DNA of 64,000 bases from Odontesthes bonariensis. Lineage: Eukaryota; Chordata; Actinopteri; Atheriniformes; Atherinopsidae. Position 1 is the first letter of the stretch. Each line of letters starts with the position of its first letter. Made by a program: the position numbers and the translations under genes. The DNA lies in the NCBI RefSeq assembly GCF_027942865.1, contig NC_134517.1:12688275-12752274 (forward strand), in the 5' to 3' direction. The notes under the pieces were generated by a model. That model ran no database searches and was not told the DNA's origin. It saw only the letters and a program-made list of their open reading frames with translations. Positions 33,440 through 45,558 of this stretch are shown piece after piece.

Positions 33440-34055
33440 TGTCACAATAATGCTTGGCTATGTTGTTGTTGCTTTAGTGTCTTGAGTCTTAGGTGAAACC
33501 TAAGATTTGCTCCTGCTGTCACACCTGCTCCTTATCTTCCCTCATCAAGATGCCCTTTTAGGAGCTGCAGGAAGTCTTTGCCAGATTGTCTCACTTCCCA
33601 AGTGGTAATTCGGCTGACTCCTATGTTCAGTAGCGAGTTTATTTCCAGCGCTTACCTTGCCTTTTGTCTCTTGCAGTGCCGTCATCCACTCTCCGTGCTT
33701 TGGTTTCCTCATGCCAGGATTGGCACCCTCGGTTGGAGTCCTGACGCCTGCCCGCTTTGCTTACCTGCCTGCTTGACCCGCCACCGACTCCGAGCCACTG
33801 CACCATAGCCAGCACCCTCCCCTCCTCGTTGGATTCCCTCCTGGATTTTGTAAGGATAAACCTGCCACTGTATCTGGACCTTGGACTATTCAGATCCTTC
33901 CTAACCATCTCTCTCCTCCCTCAGAGTTCAGCCTTCATCCGGATTCTCCCTTTGGTCTTCAACCATCTCCTCCAAACAATAAACTCTGTTTTACTTTAAT
34001 CCTACTTCTGTCCAGTATCTGCTCTTGAGTCTGTGTTTTCAGGCGGCTAGTCACC
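33440..34055 (+). mobile_element. LTR-like retroelement remnant
   Basis: It begins TGTCACAATAATG, is C/T-rich, and has CAATAAACTC at 33,976-33,985 as a poly(A)-type signal, followed by a CTGTCCAGTATCTGCTCTTG end resembling the R/U5 part of fish LTRs. The right boundary and target duplication could not be fixed, so it may be a partial solo LTR. Confidence 0.4.
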
Positions 34056-34059
34056 TAGC

Positions 34060-36210
34060 CTTTTACTTGGAGGGAAATATGACTCGTGAGCATTTCTACA
34101 TCACAGCAAATGTTAACAATGGATGTTTAAGATCATCAAATGACAATGGGTTCTTTAACACAACACTTCACTAAAACACTTTTCTCACCTTATGGTTGGA
34201 TTTAGGCCATCATGTTATTTCGTTGGGGTTAGATCGAAAATACATTCTTTTTACCATGTCACCGTCAACCTCATGGTTGCCTTTTATGGCTGGTTACCTT
34301 GTTTAAAAGTTAACACAGTGTATTTCAATGAAACTGTGTTACTTCCTGTTTGGTTTAGCCAGTTACATCACTTAATTTGGTTTAAAAAAAAATCATGGTT
34401 AAGATTAGAATGTTCTTTTTTTACAACATAACCGATGACTTGATGGACATTATTTCAACAATTGACATGCTGTTCCTCTGACAACAAGAAAAGATCACAT
34501 ATTCTTCAAACTTAATAAGCTCTTTTTGCCTGCATGAGCCAACAACCCCTGGGGACGTATTTGGGCAGGCAGTCTAAATTTCATACAACATACTAAGAGT
34601 GCACAAAGTAAAGTTCTATACCTGAAGGCGTTAAGATGGTAAGTCTTTTTAGAGGCCTCAAAAAGCTGTCATTCTGGGAGTATTCCTGCTATGATATTGG
34701 ACTTTGGCCATAAAAAGCTCCAATCTGAAGGAAGAAAGAACATGCTCATCTATATCTACCATATTATGGAAAACATACACTGTTAAGGGCAGACCATTTA
34801 AAATATTTTTGTCTACGTCTGTATCCTTTTAATGTAATGTTATTTTTAATTAGATTTTTCATTATTTCTGTGGTGTTGTTGCAGCTGTGTGCATCTGCTC
34901 TGTTTCCTTTGGGCATTGAACCATGGGACAAAAACAACAGAAGAAATTGTTACTCAGAAATTCTTTATTTTCAGGATGCATACTGAGTGAATAGAACTTA
35001 CAAACTTTAAGCAAATCAGCGAATTTGAAGAGAAACCGGGGGAAATTGGAATATTTTGTAAAATTCCCTTCACAACTTACAGACTTTGAATTAGTATTTT
35101 TATCGTTTGAAATCATATCATTATTAGAACAGTTGATATATTTTCACAAATCAAAGTAAGACTGTATTCCTAAATTTAATTTTACAAAAAATATGAGTGT
35201 TATAATTGCCCCCTTTTGTATGGTTGGGGTAAATTATAATACTGAAAAATAAATTAATATCAATAAATTGCTTTGCTAATCAAGGTGCTCTGCATACTGC
35301 TACACATACTGCTATGATGTCTATAAACTACTCCATCAGACTTTTGAAATGGTCACTCTGTTTAAAGATATCAGGGAAACACATTATTATTCAAATAATT
35401 TTCTGATCCCAATAAAGGTAATCTAGCAATAAAAATGTATAAAACAATTGCTTTTTTTAGAGAATAAGGTATGCCTTGGTCAGCACAGAAACAGGGACAC
35501 CCAGTGCTCACACTGAGCCAATTGCCTCTGAGGCAACAGTTTCACCAGACATTCTGACATGAAAATAATACCCTACACTAATTAAGCTTCTATAGCATAA
35601 TGATGTCAGTCAAACTTATGTTTATCCAAATATGTAATGTCAAAATTGCTTCTGTGAAAACAATTTATTTCAACAAAGTGTTATGATTGCCCCAAATCAT
35701 GCACCTATAATAAAATCTTACATGCTAGCATAAACTTTATTTGCAGTTTGTTTATGTCTTTATATCTTTAACCAACAGGTGAACCCTATAGAAGCTTAAA
35801 CTCAGTCATCTAAACTTTAGACAGCAGAAGAAAAATATTACTTCTCCAAAAAGCTACTTTCTATACTTCAAAATTATTTTTGTTTAATATTTCTGCTGTT
35901 GTTAAGAGAACCTTACTGAGCATGTGAAGAGTGGGAATCTTCACCAGAGCTTTGTTTCTAATTGAAGTAATTGAGTGAGCTACAATTCCCCCCAGTCTAC
36001 TGTACTACAGACAGCACTACAGACAGATTCTCATATTTTAAAAAGTGTACTTTACCGTTTCTCTCTTGTTAGATAAATCAGAGCAAACAAAACTGTGAGT
36101 TTGAAACACACATGTTAAATTAAATAGGGAAATTTGACACAACAAAATTGTGCATCTTTAATAAACTGATTGACAAATTAAGATTCTACTGCACTTAGCT
36201 GATGGAAAAC
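34060..36210. other. AT-rich DNA downstream of olig1
   Basis: No gene or named repeat seen. Confidence 0.5.
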
Positions 36211-36232
36211 TGTTTTTTTTTTCATAGGAGCC

Positions 36233-36324
36233 TTTATTTAAACCTCCTATCCAGAAACCTTAAGCACAACACTGCAGTAATGATCCCAATGCACTACTGT
36301 TACAACTGTCCACATTTATTTATT
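36233..36324 (-). promoter_or_regulatory. olig1 candidate poly(A) signals
   Basis: On the minus strand AATAAA occurs at 36324-36319 and 36320-36315 (overlapping pair) and again at 36238-36233. These would give a 3'UTR of about 250-350 nt for olig1. Confidence 0.45.
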
Positions 36325-36566
36325 CAACATTTTTTCTGTGACATAAGAGTTGTGATAAAATCCATCAAACTTCAAATCAAAGAATTAAAGAATGAAACAC
36401 AATGTAGTTCTATAATGTTTTTTAAAATTCTAAAGATATCTGTGAGTAGTGTAGGGAATATTATAAATGTATTAAATGTTGGAAAAATAGCCATTCAGAT
36501 AAAAAATGTCCAATGCAGTCATAAGTCCATTCCTCAGAAATCCTCTTCAATTTCACCTTTGAGGTG

Positions 36567-37334
36567 TCACTTTGGGAATCTGGGAGCTGCAGTGGAATGG
36601 TTAAATCTGGGGAGTCTGCAGATGCCACAAGGGCAGAGGGTCCCTCCTGTTGCTCCTGCAGAATGCCACTGCACTGGGGCCAGTGAGGCCTCCATGGGGC
36701 CTGGAGACAGGACTGTACATTTAGCTGCTGTGGAGGATGAGGAAATAGGGGAAGAGGAAGAAGAGGGGGCAGCTGAGGAGAAGAGGGATTCCTGGGTGAG
36801 AAGAAGCTGACTGGATCCAGAGATGAGGGGCCACCCTCCAGCAAGCAACAACCGGGGAAATGGTGCCATGTTCACACCCATCCCAACGCTTACCTCCCCC
36901 AGCAGCCGCCGCATCTCCTGCAAAGAGGAACCCAAAAGGAGGATGTAGTTCCTGGCTAGAACCAGGGTGGAGATCTTGGACAGCCTGCGGCCCGGAGGAG
37001 CTCCAGGTTGGTGGGACTGAGTGGAGGCAGAGGAAGAAGAGGATGCATAAGGCACCATGACCTCCCTTAGGGCATCCATGGCAATGTTCAAGTCCTGCAT
37101 TCTCTTCCTCTCCCTGCTATTGATCTTCCTCCTAAGCTCCTGCTGCTCCTCAGGGCTCAGCTCCCTCTGGGGTTTAGATGATCTCTGGCTGCTCTGGAGG
37201 CCAAGCATGGCTCCAGGGTTAAGGCGGGAGCTCAGGTTAAATCCTAGAGGGCAATTAGGTAAGTCCTGGTCAGACCCAGGGCCACAGAGAGGTAAAGACT
37301 GCTCCTGAGCCATGATTGCTGGGTTTGATAGCAT
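36567..37334 (-). CDS. olig1: Oligodendrocyte transcription factor 1 (Olig1), bHLH
   Basis: An intact single-exon frame of 255 aa from the ATG at 37334. An upstream in-frame GTG at 37340 is not a plausible start, and an internal ATG at 37313 (MAQEQ) has the stronger Kozak context (A at -3, G at +4) and is an alternative. The bHLH domain is at about residues 66-145: basic region [16 protein letters not shown], helix 1 [13 protein letters not shown], helix 2 [17 protein letters not shown]. This is the Olig signature. The loop is unusually long and Ser-rich (about 97-116), and residues about 187-201 are nearly all Ser, Ala and Pro. The C-terminus [12 protein letters not shown] (233-244) matches the Olig1 CGVCRF-type tail. 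Family role: nuclear E-box-binding regulator of oligodendrocyte maturation. It lies about 18 kb downstream of olig2 on the same strand, as in mammals, which supports Olig1 rather than another Olig paralogue. Confidence 0.93.
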   Translation of the reverse strand: MLSNPAIMAQEQSLPLCGPGSDQDLPNCPLGFNLSSRLNPGAMLGLQSSQRSSKPQRELSPEEQQELRRKINSRERKRMQDLNIAMDALREVMVPYASSSSSASTQSHQPGAPPGRRLSKISTLVLARNYILLLGSSLQEMRRLLGEVSVGMGVNMAPFPRLLLAGGWPLISGSSQLLLTQESLFSSAAPSSSSSPISSSSTAAKCTVLSPGPMEASLAPVQWHSAGATGGTLCPCGICRLPRFNHSTAAPRFPK

Positions 37335-37700
37335 GTTCACTGTCTGCCCAAAGGTTGTTAGAAATGAAGTTACTCTTGGCAGGCAGTAAAAGGAAAAGTT
37401 TACTCAAAAAAAAATCAACAAAATCAGATCTTCACTCCCTCCTCCTGATGATCTCCCATTTGCTTGAAGAAAATTGGCAACTGCCATTCAGCACAACGAT
37501 GATGTTGCTTTTAACTTTAGATATATCTGTCTCTTCAAGTGTGTAAATGATAGCTTTCTGAAGTGGCAGCTCAGTTATATCTTATTTCCGAAGCTGCCCG
37601 AGGCGAGAATAAGTTAAATCAGTGGAGAAGTGAGCTAAATGCTCCTCTCACATAGCCCCACCTCAGCAAAACTCCTCCCCAACACACGGTGGGCTCTTTT
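37335..37700 (-). promoter_or_regulatory. olig1 5'UTR and putative promoter
   Basis: The minus strand upstream of the start has an ATATAA TATA-like element at 37580-37575. A TTCTAAC branch-point-like motif and TTTGGGCAG (AG at 37345-37344) lie just before the start codon, so a 5'UTR intron is possible although mammalian OLIG1 has a single exon. GC content rises around 37,580-37,700. None of these is strong alone. Confidence 0.3.
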
Positions 37701-40700
37701 GAAACACACATGCCCATCCAACTTTGGGATTTTGGATGGTAAATTTGAGAAACAAGCTGTTAGTTGAGACGGATCACAGTTTTAAGATTTAAGAAACTAC
37801 AAATATTTAACAATACAATCGTGTACTGACAAGAATGATACACAGAGCATAAATTTAAGCTTGACTATGTGGATTTGAATATTATGGGACGTTGCAGCAA
37901 CAAACATAACAAATAACCAAACGTGTCCTGGGAAAAAAATATTTTGGGTATTTGCATCATGAACAATTTACTTTGTGCGATTATGTTTGTAATTAAGAAT
38001 CTCCATTTTCCATTGTGTGTGTCTTTCTGGGTTTTTAGAAACAGTTTTTTTTCCAAATAAGTTTCCACAGTGAAAAATTAAACTCATCTGATTGATCATG
38101 TGAATGTGTGCCTGGTAGTTTCAAAATTGTAGAAAAATAGTTAATTATAGGTGACACGATTTTTTTTTTTTAAATATCTGGGCCAGTCATCCAAGGAAAA
38201 AGAGTTATTCACAATTCAAATCTTCACAACTCACTGAATTATCAACTTGCATTTTTTGTTTGGCTACAAATTTCATACTTTTTTTGCCCATAAACATCTA
38301 GCGAAACAGTTTTGCGCTACACAGCAATACTTTAGTCACTCCTAAGCAGTTTTTTTTTAATTTATTTTTTTTAATAACAATCTTTCAAAAGACAATACAG
38401 AAATACAACTAGTGTGGAGGCATTTTGACTAGAACCTCACCTGACAGTTTGACTAAAAGTGTTTTAATTTTTTTCTTTGTGTGAGTTTAATTGAAAGCAC
38501 GAATAGATAAGAAATAACAATATCATGTGATTAATGCAGTGCTGGACTACCGCCTTTTAACAACTTGGAGGCTATTAAAATCATTGGCACTTTGTCAAGT
38601 GACAGAGAACAGGTTTAGCACTATTAGCATGGGCCAATAATTGTGTCAGAGAACAGTTTTGGCAAACAGTGAATGAATCTATCATTGTGTTAGGGGGGAG
38701 TTAATTGATGGTTTTGAGGTGAGCCTTAGTGTTACTCAGTTCTGAGCAGCCTTGCAAACCAAACTGGCTGGCAAAGATCTGGGCACGTTTCCAGACAGGC
38801 AGACAACAGGCCAGTTGACTCCAACCACAGGTGAAGCTGACTTGGGGCCCAGAGCAAGGCTGGAAACCTCAAATGTGCCATTCATAAGCCACAAAAAGAC
38901 CTCAGCGTCACCCCTGTGGCACAGTGAGCCCGGCCGTCCTGTCTTTGCACTAGCCCCCATAACCAACGCCTGGAGAAAGGAAGGCATGGGGGAAGGGAAG
39001 AGGGATACAAACAGAAAGCAAGTTGTTTACGATGAAAGCAGAAGGAGATGCCGAGTAGGAAGACCCTTTCTTTCTTCCCAGCCGCTCCTCTCTTGTCGTT
39101 GAAGAAGTGAAAGATGTGTGTGGAGGCGCTTCCCTTCCCCACCAGTGGTCCAGTGGCGTCCGGCTGGTGCTGTGATTGAAGCTGAATGGACGGCTGCAGA
39201 CGGACAGGAAAGAGAGGGCTGCATGAAAAGGGCCAGGCGGATGGCCCTCGCACCTGCAGGAGAACAGAGTGCAGGCAGCCAGGAGGATTTTGTGTGTGTG
39301 CGTGTCTGCGTGTTTGTGTGCTGCGATAGTTTTGACTGCATTTTGGGGTTATTTCTGTGTCAATAAGGAAAAAAAGGACACCTGCAAGGAGTCCCACATA
39401 CAGAAGTTAGAATAGAGGAGAAAGAAAGAAGCTGGTGTCCCCCAGAATAGGACACCCCCCCCCCCCACACACACACACACAGTTTTTCTCCACCACTTAC
39501 AAGGGAAAGAAAAGTGTGCTTGATTTGGCACTGCAGCGAGGCATATCCGCCTCCAGCTTCCAGCTCCTTTTGATGAGGTTCAACCAGGGCAGGAGCACCG
39601 GTGGCTTCAGAGTAGGGGGAAGACTAGTGTCTTTATGGTGGAAGAAGCACTATCCATCTGGGCAAAGCCGTCCAATGGGGGTTCTGCACCTGGGATATAA
39701 ATGCCTCGTCTGTGTGGAGCCATTTCCTGTGGCTGACAGACAGGAAGACACCTCAGCCAAACTTCTGGGTCTATTTATTCCCCAATATAAGGTGTAAAAT
39801 ACACCCAAAGTGATACCACCAAAGCATAGGTTATGAATTTCTTTTTTTTTTATTTATCTGGAAGGTGTCTACTTTATGCAAACTAAAGAAACTAAACTAA
39901 AAATCATATTGATAAGTTTATTTTTTCTTCCTTTTCTTAACGAGGTAATATTTTGTATTACCTTGAATTACTGTAAATATCATTTAACACAAAACTATAA
40001 ATCCATCAATTACTTATTGTTTTCACTGGAAAATGCCTTTGCAAAAAAATTCAATTTTGAAAGATTATTAAAAGTAATGCAATACATGGGTTACCTGGTG
40101 ATGCGTATGCTGTCTCATTGGAGGAATTTTTGTTCAACAATATCCGAATATGGTTTTCAAATTCCTCAAATTGGCACAATTACACCCCTATTTTGTATGT
40201 CCTCATCTGCTTGTCACCCAAAGACTTACTCGTGATGCAAAAAAAAAATCTAAATAAGACATTTAGAATATTTACCAAATATTAGTCCTCATTTCACAAA
40301 TTAAGTTTTAGTTTTGATGAATGGTTTTGGATTATTTCTTAACATGTAATAATAGTGTAATATGTGTAAACTGGGGTTTTACTCTGCCACAGTATTTGAT
40401 TCTTGTTAATATCCAACCTGGTCTCACCAAAAATCAGACAGGAGGTTCAGTATATATTGTACATGTGCAGTGTCACAATCCATGATTTTAAAATGTAATA
40501 TAGTGATGCATGACTAGGCTGTTTTTTTTTTGTTGATAGTTAAAATAAAAGAGGTATTGACACGTAGGATGTTGACATGCTGATGAATCAAAACTCAAGA
40601 AAGACACAATAAATTGTACAATATTTGAGCTTTTATAAGGAACCTTGTTGTCCACAACATGTTGGATTGTGGACCAATATAATGATTTCATCTTCGGTTA

Positions 40701-41159
40701 TGAGAACAGGTTACAACATCAGTTTAATATCATAATGTTAAGGTTGTGAACTATTTGTAAAACACCTTAAAGCTTCCTGATGTTTTGAACAACTTTCCGG
40801 CTAAAATCGAAGTTAAACCATTGGTGCATTCTGAAGTGTCATATAGAAAATGGTAAACAAAATGAACTAACCAAATCTACCAATGCTTCAACTTCCCACC
40901 ATTTAGGTATTACATAAGGCTAAATAACCAGATGGGAAAGTTTGCTAACTGCCCCAAGGCCCCTCAATAGCACAAAACCGCACTATGTAAATATAATCAT
41001 CATGTCATGTGTGAGCTGCTGTGGGAACTGCACTTGATGGGTACTTAAGCAGAGAGGTCAGAGAGAGCCAGCAGCTAATTTTTACGCTGAGGTAATCCTG
41101 CCTCAATCTCGCAATTATAATTTAGAATGGCAGAAATGATCCAGTCTTGAAATGTAAGT
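37701..41159. other. olig2-olig1 intergenic DNA, proximal part
   Basis: No gene. Less AT-rich, non-repetitive stretches at 38,740-39,300 and 39,530-39,780 stand out. The latter has TGACAGACAGG (TALE homeodomain-like) and GGATATAAATGCC. A C13 plus (CA)n tract lies at 39,456-39,481. Confidence 0.4.
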
Positions 41160-41469
41160 GGGGTGGCTGTAGCTCAGGAGGAAGCGCAATCGCCTGCCAA
41201 TTGGAAGGTCGGTGGTTTGATTCCCAGCTTCCCCCTGCCTCATGTCGAAGTGTCCTTGGGCAAGACACTGAATCCCACGGTACCTAGCAATGCATCCATT
41301 GGTGTATGAATGTGTGCGAATGTGTAGAGCAGAACACTGAAGCCTGTAAAAACTATATGGAACAATTATAATTAGTGAATGGGTGAATGTGGCATGTAGT
41401 GTAAAAGCGCTTTGAGTGGTCAGCTAGACTAAAAAAAGTGCTATACAAGAACAATTCATTTTACCATTT
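41160..41469 (+). mobile_element. tRNA-derived SINE
   Basis: The 5' part is tRNA-like with an A box (TAGCTCAGGAGG, 41170-41181) and a B box (GGTTTGATTCC, 41214-41224), the internal RNA polymerase III promoter. The body GTGTCCTTGGGCAAGACACT and the 3' end (AAAGCGCTTTGAGTGGTCAG ... TTTTACCATTT) match a very common teleost SINE family with a LINE-derived tail. About 310 bp, full length or nearly so. Confidence 0.88.
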
Positions 41470-41599
41470 CCCAAAGTTTGAATGAAGTTAGTAACCAATT
41501 AGCCAATGAGACAGCAGACTGGGCATATTTGCAAGTATTTCCAATTTTGTTGACAAGAAAAGTTCAAATCAGTTTTTGATAGAGCAGCCAGTCATACCA

Positions 41600-42130
41600 T
41601 TAATTGAGGAGGCGCACCTGCTGCAGGCTTTCTCATCCCAAACTGTCTTCTGTTTACAATGTGCAAAGAGAGTGCAATGAGAAATTAAAAGTCGCCATTG
41701 ACTGATTTACTCAATGTGTCAAACAGGTGCAGCAACAACAATGGAAATATAACAGAGCAGGACTTTTCAGAAGGAAAAAGCTGCTCTGCATCAAAGCAGA
41801 GATGGAGGACACACTCGTCTATTCGTCCCAACTCCTGCTCTGTGAGGCCTAGCCAAAGACATGAGAAGATTACAAGCTGTTAATAAGGTGGAACCAATTG
41901 GCTAAAGGTCTGCTTTTGTCCTTCCCAGGATGCATTGTGAGTGCTGGCCTGGGATAGTCGGCATTTGGTGCTGATCATAGTGTGGCAGGGATAATGATGG
42001 TGGGAGGGGTGTAAGGTTTTAGCCCTTGGGCTCTTTGTGAAAGAGAGCCTAAATGCTTCACTTTCAATAGCTGCACACGCTCAGTTGGTCACGGTTGTTT
42101 AACTACAGAAGGGCATTTGCCACATTTATA
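41600..42130. promoter_or_regulatory. Candidate enhancer-like block between olig2 and olig1
   Basis: Non-repetitive DNA contains a CAGGTG E-box (41724-41729), a SOX site AACAATGG (41737-41744) and a TCF-type CATCAAAG (41789-41796) within about 75 bp. It lies 4.3 kb upstream of olig1 and 12 kb downstream of olig2. Motif clustering only. Confidence 0.3.
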
Positions 42131-43014
42131 TTTCATGCTGCAAACAGCTCTACTGACACTTTCAGTTACTCTGAATTTAGCTTATTTAAGCTATATTCCT
42201 AGATTACGTTGATGTTTTATTAATCTTAACAATTTTTGTGTTGAATGTTTTCTCACACTGAATAGTCGCAGAAGTTGAACCAAAAAGCGTTAACCTTTCA
42301 TTGTGGCCGTTTAAAATTACCCCCAAACATGACCTGATTCGGTGATTGTCTATTGTTACAGCAGATGTTCCTCTCTGAAACAATACCACCAGGGATTTGC
42401 TGGGTGTCTGCTCATAGGAGGGTGTCCTTAAAACCCCCGATCCTATTTAACTGTGACAATGATGGATTCACAGATACTAAAGTTCCACAGGAATCCTTGT
42501 CTGAAGTCAAATACATAGCTTCTTCTTTTTTTTCTTCTTGCCACCAAGTGCTTAAAGGGTGGGGCACGACAGTTAAAGTCTAAATATTATGGGGGGGGCG
42601 GGTTGAGATTTTTCTTTTACGGTTTTATTGGTGGTACAAGGCCAAGGGTGGGTTTCCATGTGTATGGAGGGCGTTGAAGTGAGACCAAAGTCACTGTTAA
42701 GGTGAAAGCTGACAGCAGTATGATTGATGAGGATGCGTGTCACAGAAATTAGATATCCTGAAGTGAAGCAAAGACTTTAAAAAAAATAAAATAATAACAC
42801 CTAATGCTAACTAATAGATTTAAATGTTATGTTTCCAAGCCATAATTGGACTACAAACTTACAAATTTCAATAAAAATACAAATCAGGAGCTAGATGATC
42901 AGACAGTTTGAAAACAAACTCGAACAAACCGGGAGACCCAGTCTTGCTGTATTTGCAATACTTCATTGAACTCAGTTTTGACGTCAGATAGTGTTGATTT
43001 CCAGCCATGATTAT
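42131..43014. other. Non-coding interval
   Basis: No gene. A G8 run is near 42,591. Confidence 0.45.
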
Positions 43015-43345
43015 ATCAAATCAAATCAAATCAAATTTATTTGTATAGCATATTTCATGTACAAACAGTTCAAAGTGCTTTACATAAAATAAAAGCATTG
43101 CAGCAGGGAGTGCAAGAAGCATTAAAAATACATAAAATAATATAAAGAGAAACAAATAAAATCATTTAAATGAATTTAAAATCAGGCAACAGTCTAGATA
43201 AGTTAAAAGATATTTCATGCATAGACACATGAGAAAAGAAATGTTTTTAACCTGGATTTAAAAATGTCTACATTTGGTGAAAGTTTAATCTCCACTGGCA
43301 GTTTGTTCCACTTGTTAGCAGCATAACAGCTAAATGCTGCTATAT
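43015..43345 (-). mobile_element. L2 LINE 3' end fragment
   Basis: This begins with an (ATCAA)n tail at 43,015-43,035 and AAATTTATTTGTATAGCAT and continues through a segment nearly identical to 17,500-17,780. On the minus strand it ends with the L2 C-terminal coding piece LPVEIKLSPNVDIFKSRLKT. Only the last ~330 bp of the element is present. Confidence 0.8.
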
Positions 43346-44602
43346 GGAAGATTTGGAAGATTTTTGTTTGAGGAACTATTTAAATAGCAAATAAAAGTAC
43401 TTGTGATCATGATAGTGGGATCCCTTTCTTAGGAGCCTCCTCTCTGACATGTTTCATGCTCGGCCAGCTGGGACACCACAAGGCAGAACCAGGATATCTC
43501 CCAGCTAACCAGAGCTAAAAATTTAGCAAGTGCTTTAATTACTCCTGTTTGTTGTGCTGTGATTTATAGAGACATAGAATCCCACAGGTGGGATTATCAT
43601 AGATGCTCTTTTTTTTGTTTCAACCTTTTAGATTTTCTTTATTTATCTTTAAATGGCAGAATTAAACTATTATAACGAATACAAGCTGAGGCTTCTTGCA
43701 GCCCTTCGAAGAAAATTACATTTGTAATATCATAAACATGCAGAATTCAAAAGGTTAACACAATTTTTTCTCATGGTAGATAACATTTCAACTCATAGCT
43801 GTGATCACAAAAGAGAAAGAAAATTGACAACTGTTACTGGCAGATGGATTCAGTGGATGTAAGATGATTCTTTTAGGCATTGATAGGCACATCTGTTAAC
43901 CAGCACCCTGTACTGCTCAACACAAACATATGCACAATAACCTTGTCCCTCCTTAGTGAGACGGACTTCTTTTTGCCTTACAACCTCCTCCTCCTCAGCC
44001 CATTCAGATCCTACTGTGCTCCTGTTCTTCACAGACTCTCAGCGCATTTAAATCCCCACTAGGACCTGACTGATCAGACTAAAGAGGCCACTCTCCCTTT
44101 CTGTTAAGCCTCCATTCTTATCAGACATCAGCACATTTATCACAGATGTTGCCTTAACTCAGGACTAGCCTCCCACTGAAATACTGGGAGTGAGATAGCG
44201 GGCTACTATTTTTTAACCAGTTTATTAGGTAAACGGTTAAATATACGTGTCATACCTCAGTTTGTTGCTCTTCGGTTTATTAATGAATCAGATGACAGGC
44301 ACTCTGAGTGTGGCGCTAATTTGATTTATAAAACAGGGAACCCCAGGGAAGCAACAACTCGGAGAGCTGACATATGTTGCAGTGCAACACGATAGCAGGC
44401 TTCAGCAACTTGACAAATTGGGGTTGTACTTATCAAAGCAACTCATGGTAGCTTGACTGCTGTGAAGGCAGAAATAATCACATTAATCTGCGCACAGCAG
44501 AAAGCTATTTCCTTGCTAGTTTGCCAGTGGTGCTTTGAACAAAAATTCTACAGTAGAGTGCAATAAAATCTGTGGTGCAGTTGTTTTGTTGTTCATCAGT
44601 GC
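43346..44602. other. Intergenic DNA with a homeodomain-motif-rich patch
   Basis: No gene. Within 44,090-44,520 there are a TGACAGG TALE-type site (44293-44299), ATTTATAAAA, CAGCTG-like and TAAT cores in non-repetitive sequence, making it a weak enhancer candidate. Confidence 0.3.
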
Positions 44603-45143
44603 TGTCAGGATCTGTGTTTTTGTTTTGTTTTTTGTGTGTTTGAATATGGTTCTTAGAGTCATCTGGGTATGGCGATGGCTGTCCAGATGATCATCGTTAC
44701 ATCCACCCGCGACTGATCCTGGGTTCCTGCTTATAAGCGCCGCTCCTTCCTCTGCCAGGTGCCAGATCGTTTGTTCTCCTCCCGTTGAAACTATGCTGGC
44801 CAAGTAGTGATTTCATAGATCATGTCTTGTTGCCCTTTTGGAAACCTTTCTGAGAGTTTGTATTGCTTCATTCACAGAGAAACAGGAGACAGCCTCACCT
44901 GCTAACAGCACAATCAGCCACAGAAGGAAATAGTTACTCTGCATTGACACCGCTTTCACTATTAACCGGATCACAGGGAAGTCAGTCAAGTTTTTCTATA
45001 AGCCAAGTCGCTGGCCAGTAATTATGTCTACCTTCAAATAGTCTGCTAAAGAGCAAGGGACTTTCATGAACTCACCTTTCCTCTCTCAGTTCCACAGACT
45101 GGATTTTTTTTTCTACCCAAGTAGCCGGAGCACTAGTCCACGG

Positions 45144-45183
<40 letters not shown>

Positions 45184-45251
45184 TTGTTGATTATCACTTC
45201 TTTAAATAAAATCACTTTCCTTTACCTACCAGCTCTCCAACTAACCCAACA
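44603..45251 (+). mobile_element. Solo LTR-like remnant, about 650 bp
   Basis: It starts TGTCAGGATCTGTG and ends CTAACCCAACA, with AGTGC (44598-44602) and AGTGT (45252-45256) as a 4-of-5 target duplication. AAATAAAATCACTTTCC near 45,202 is a poly(A)-type signal. An (ATT)n run at 45,144-45,182 lies inside. Confidence 0.5.
45144..45182. repeat. (ATT)n microsatellite
   Basis: Thirteen uninterrupted ATT units inside the LTR-like remnant. Confidence 0.95.
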
Positions 45252-45558
45252 AGTGTTGATTTTTATTTAGAAAAAAAGTATCATTTTAAAAGCCAAATCC
45301 AGGTGTTTTGCTAGAAAAAGTTTTCGTAGGATGAGAAAAAAGCCAAATATCTTATATTTATAAAGCAACAAGAAAGAAGATTTTATTTCCTTGATTGTTT
45401 TTTTTTGTTTTTTTTTTTAATCACAAACATCTTTCGCTTTAGAGAATAAAAGACCACTTTATAAAAGGTGTGATTTTAATAGCAAGGGCCTCATTGATCG
45501 TATGTATGTGGGTGTGTGTGTGTATGTCATCTTAAGGAATGTATATGTTTGTATGTAT

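Noticed and set aside
36202..36810. 202-aa plus-strand frame across the olig1 3' end
   Set aside because: Antisense to olig1 and partly to its 3'UTR, with low-complexity Glu/Gly content; no family match.
37335..37340. GTG start two codons upstream of the olig1 ATG
   Set aside because: GTG initiation is not expected for this gene; the ATG at 37334 has A at -3 and is the better start.
41160..41240. Possible genuine tRNA gene
   Set aside because: A and B boxes are present but the cloverleaf is degenerate and it continues into a SINE body and tail.
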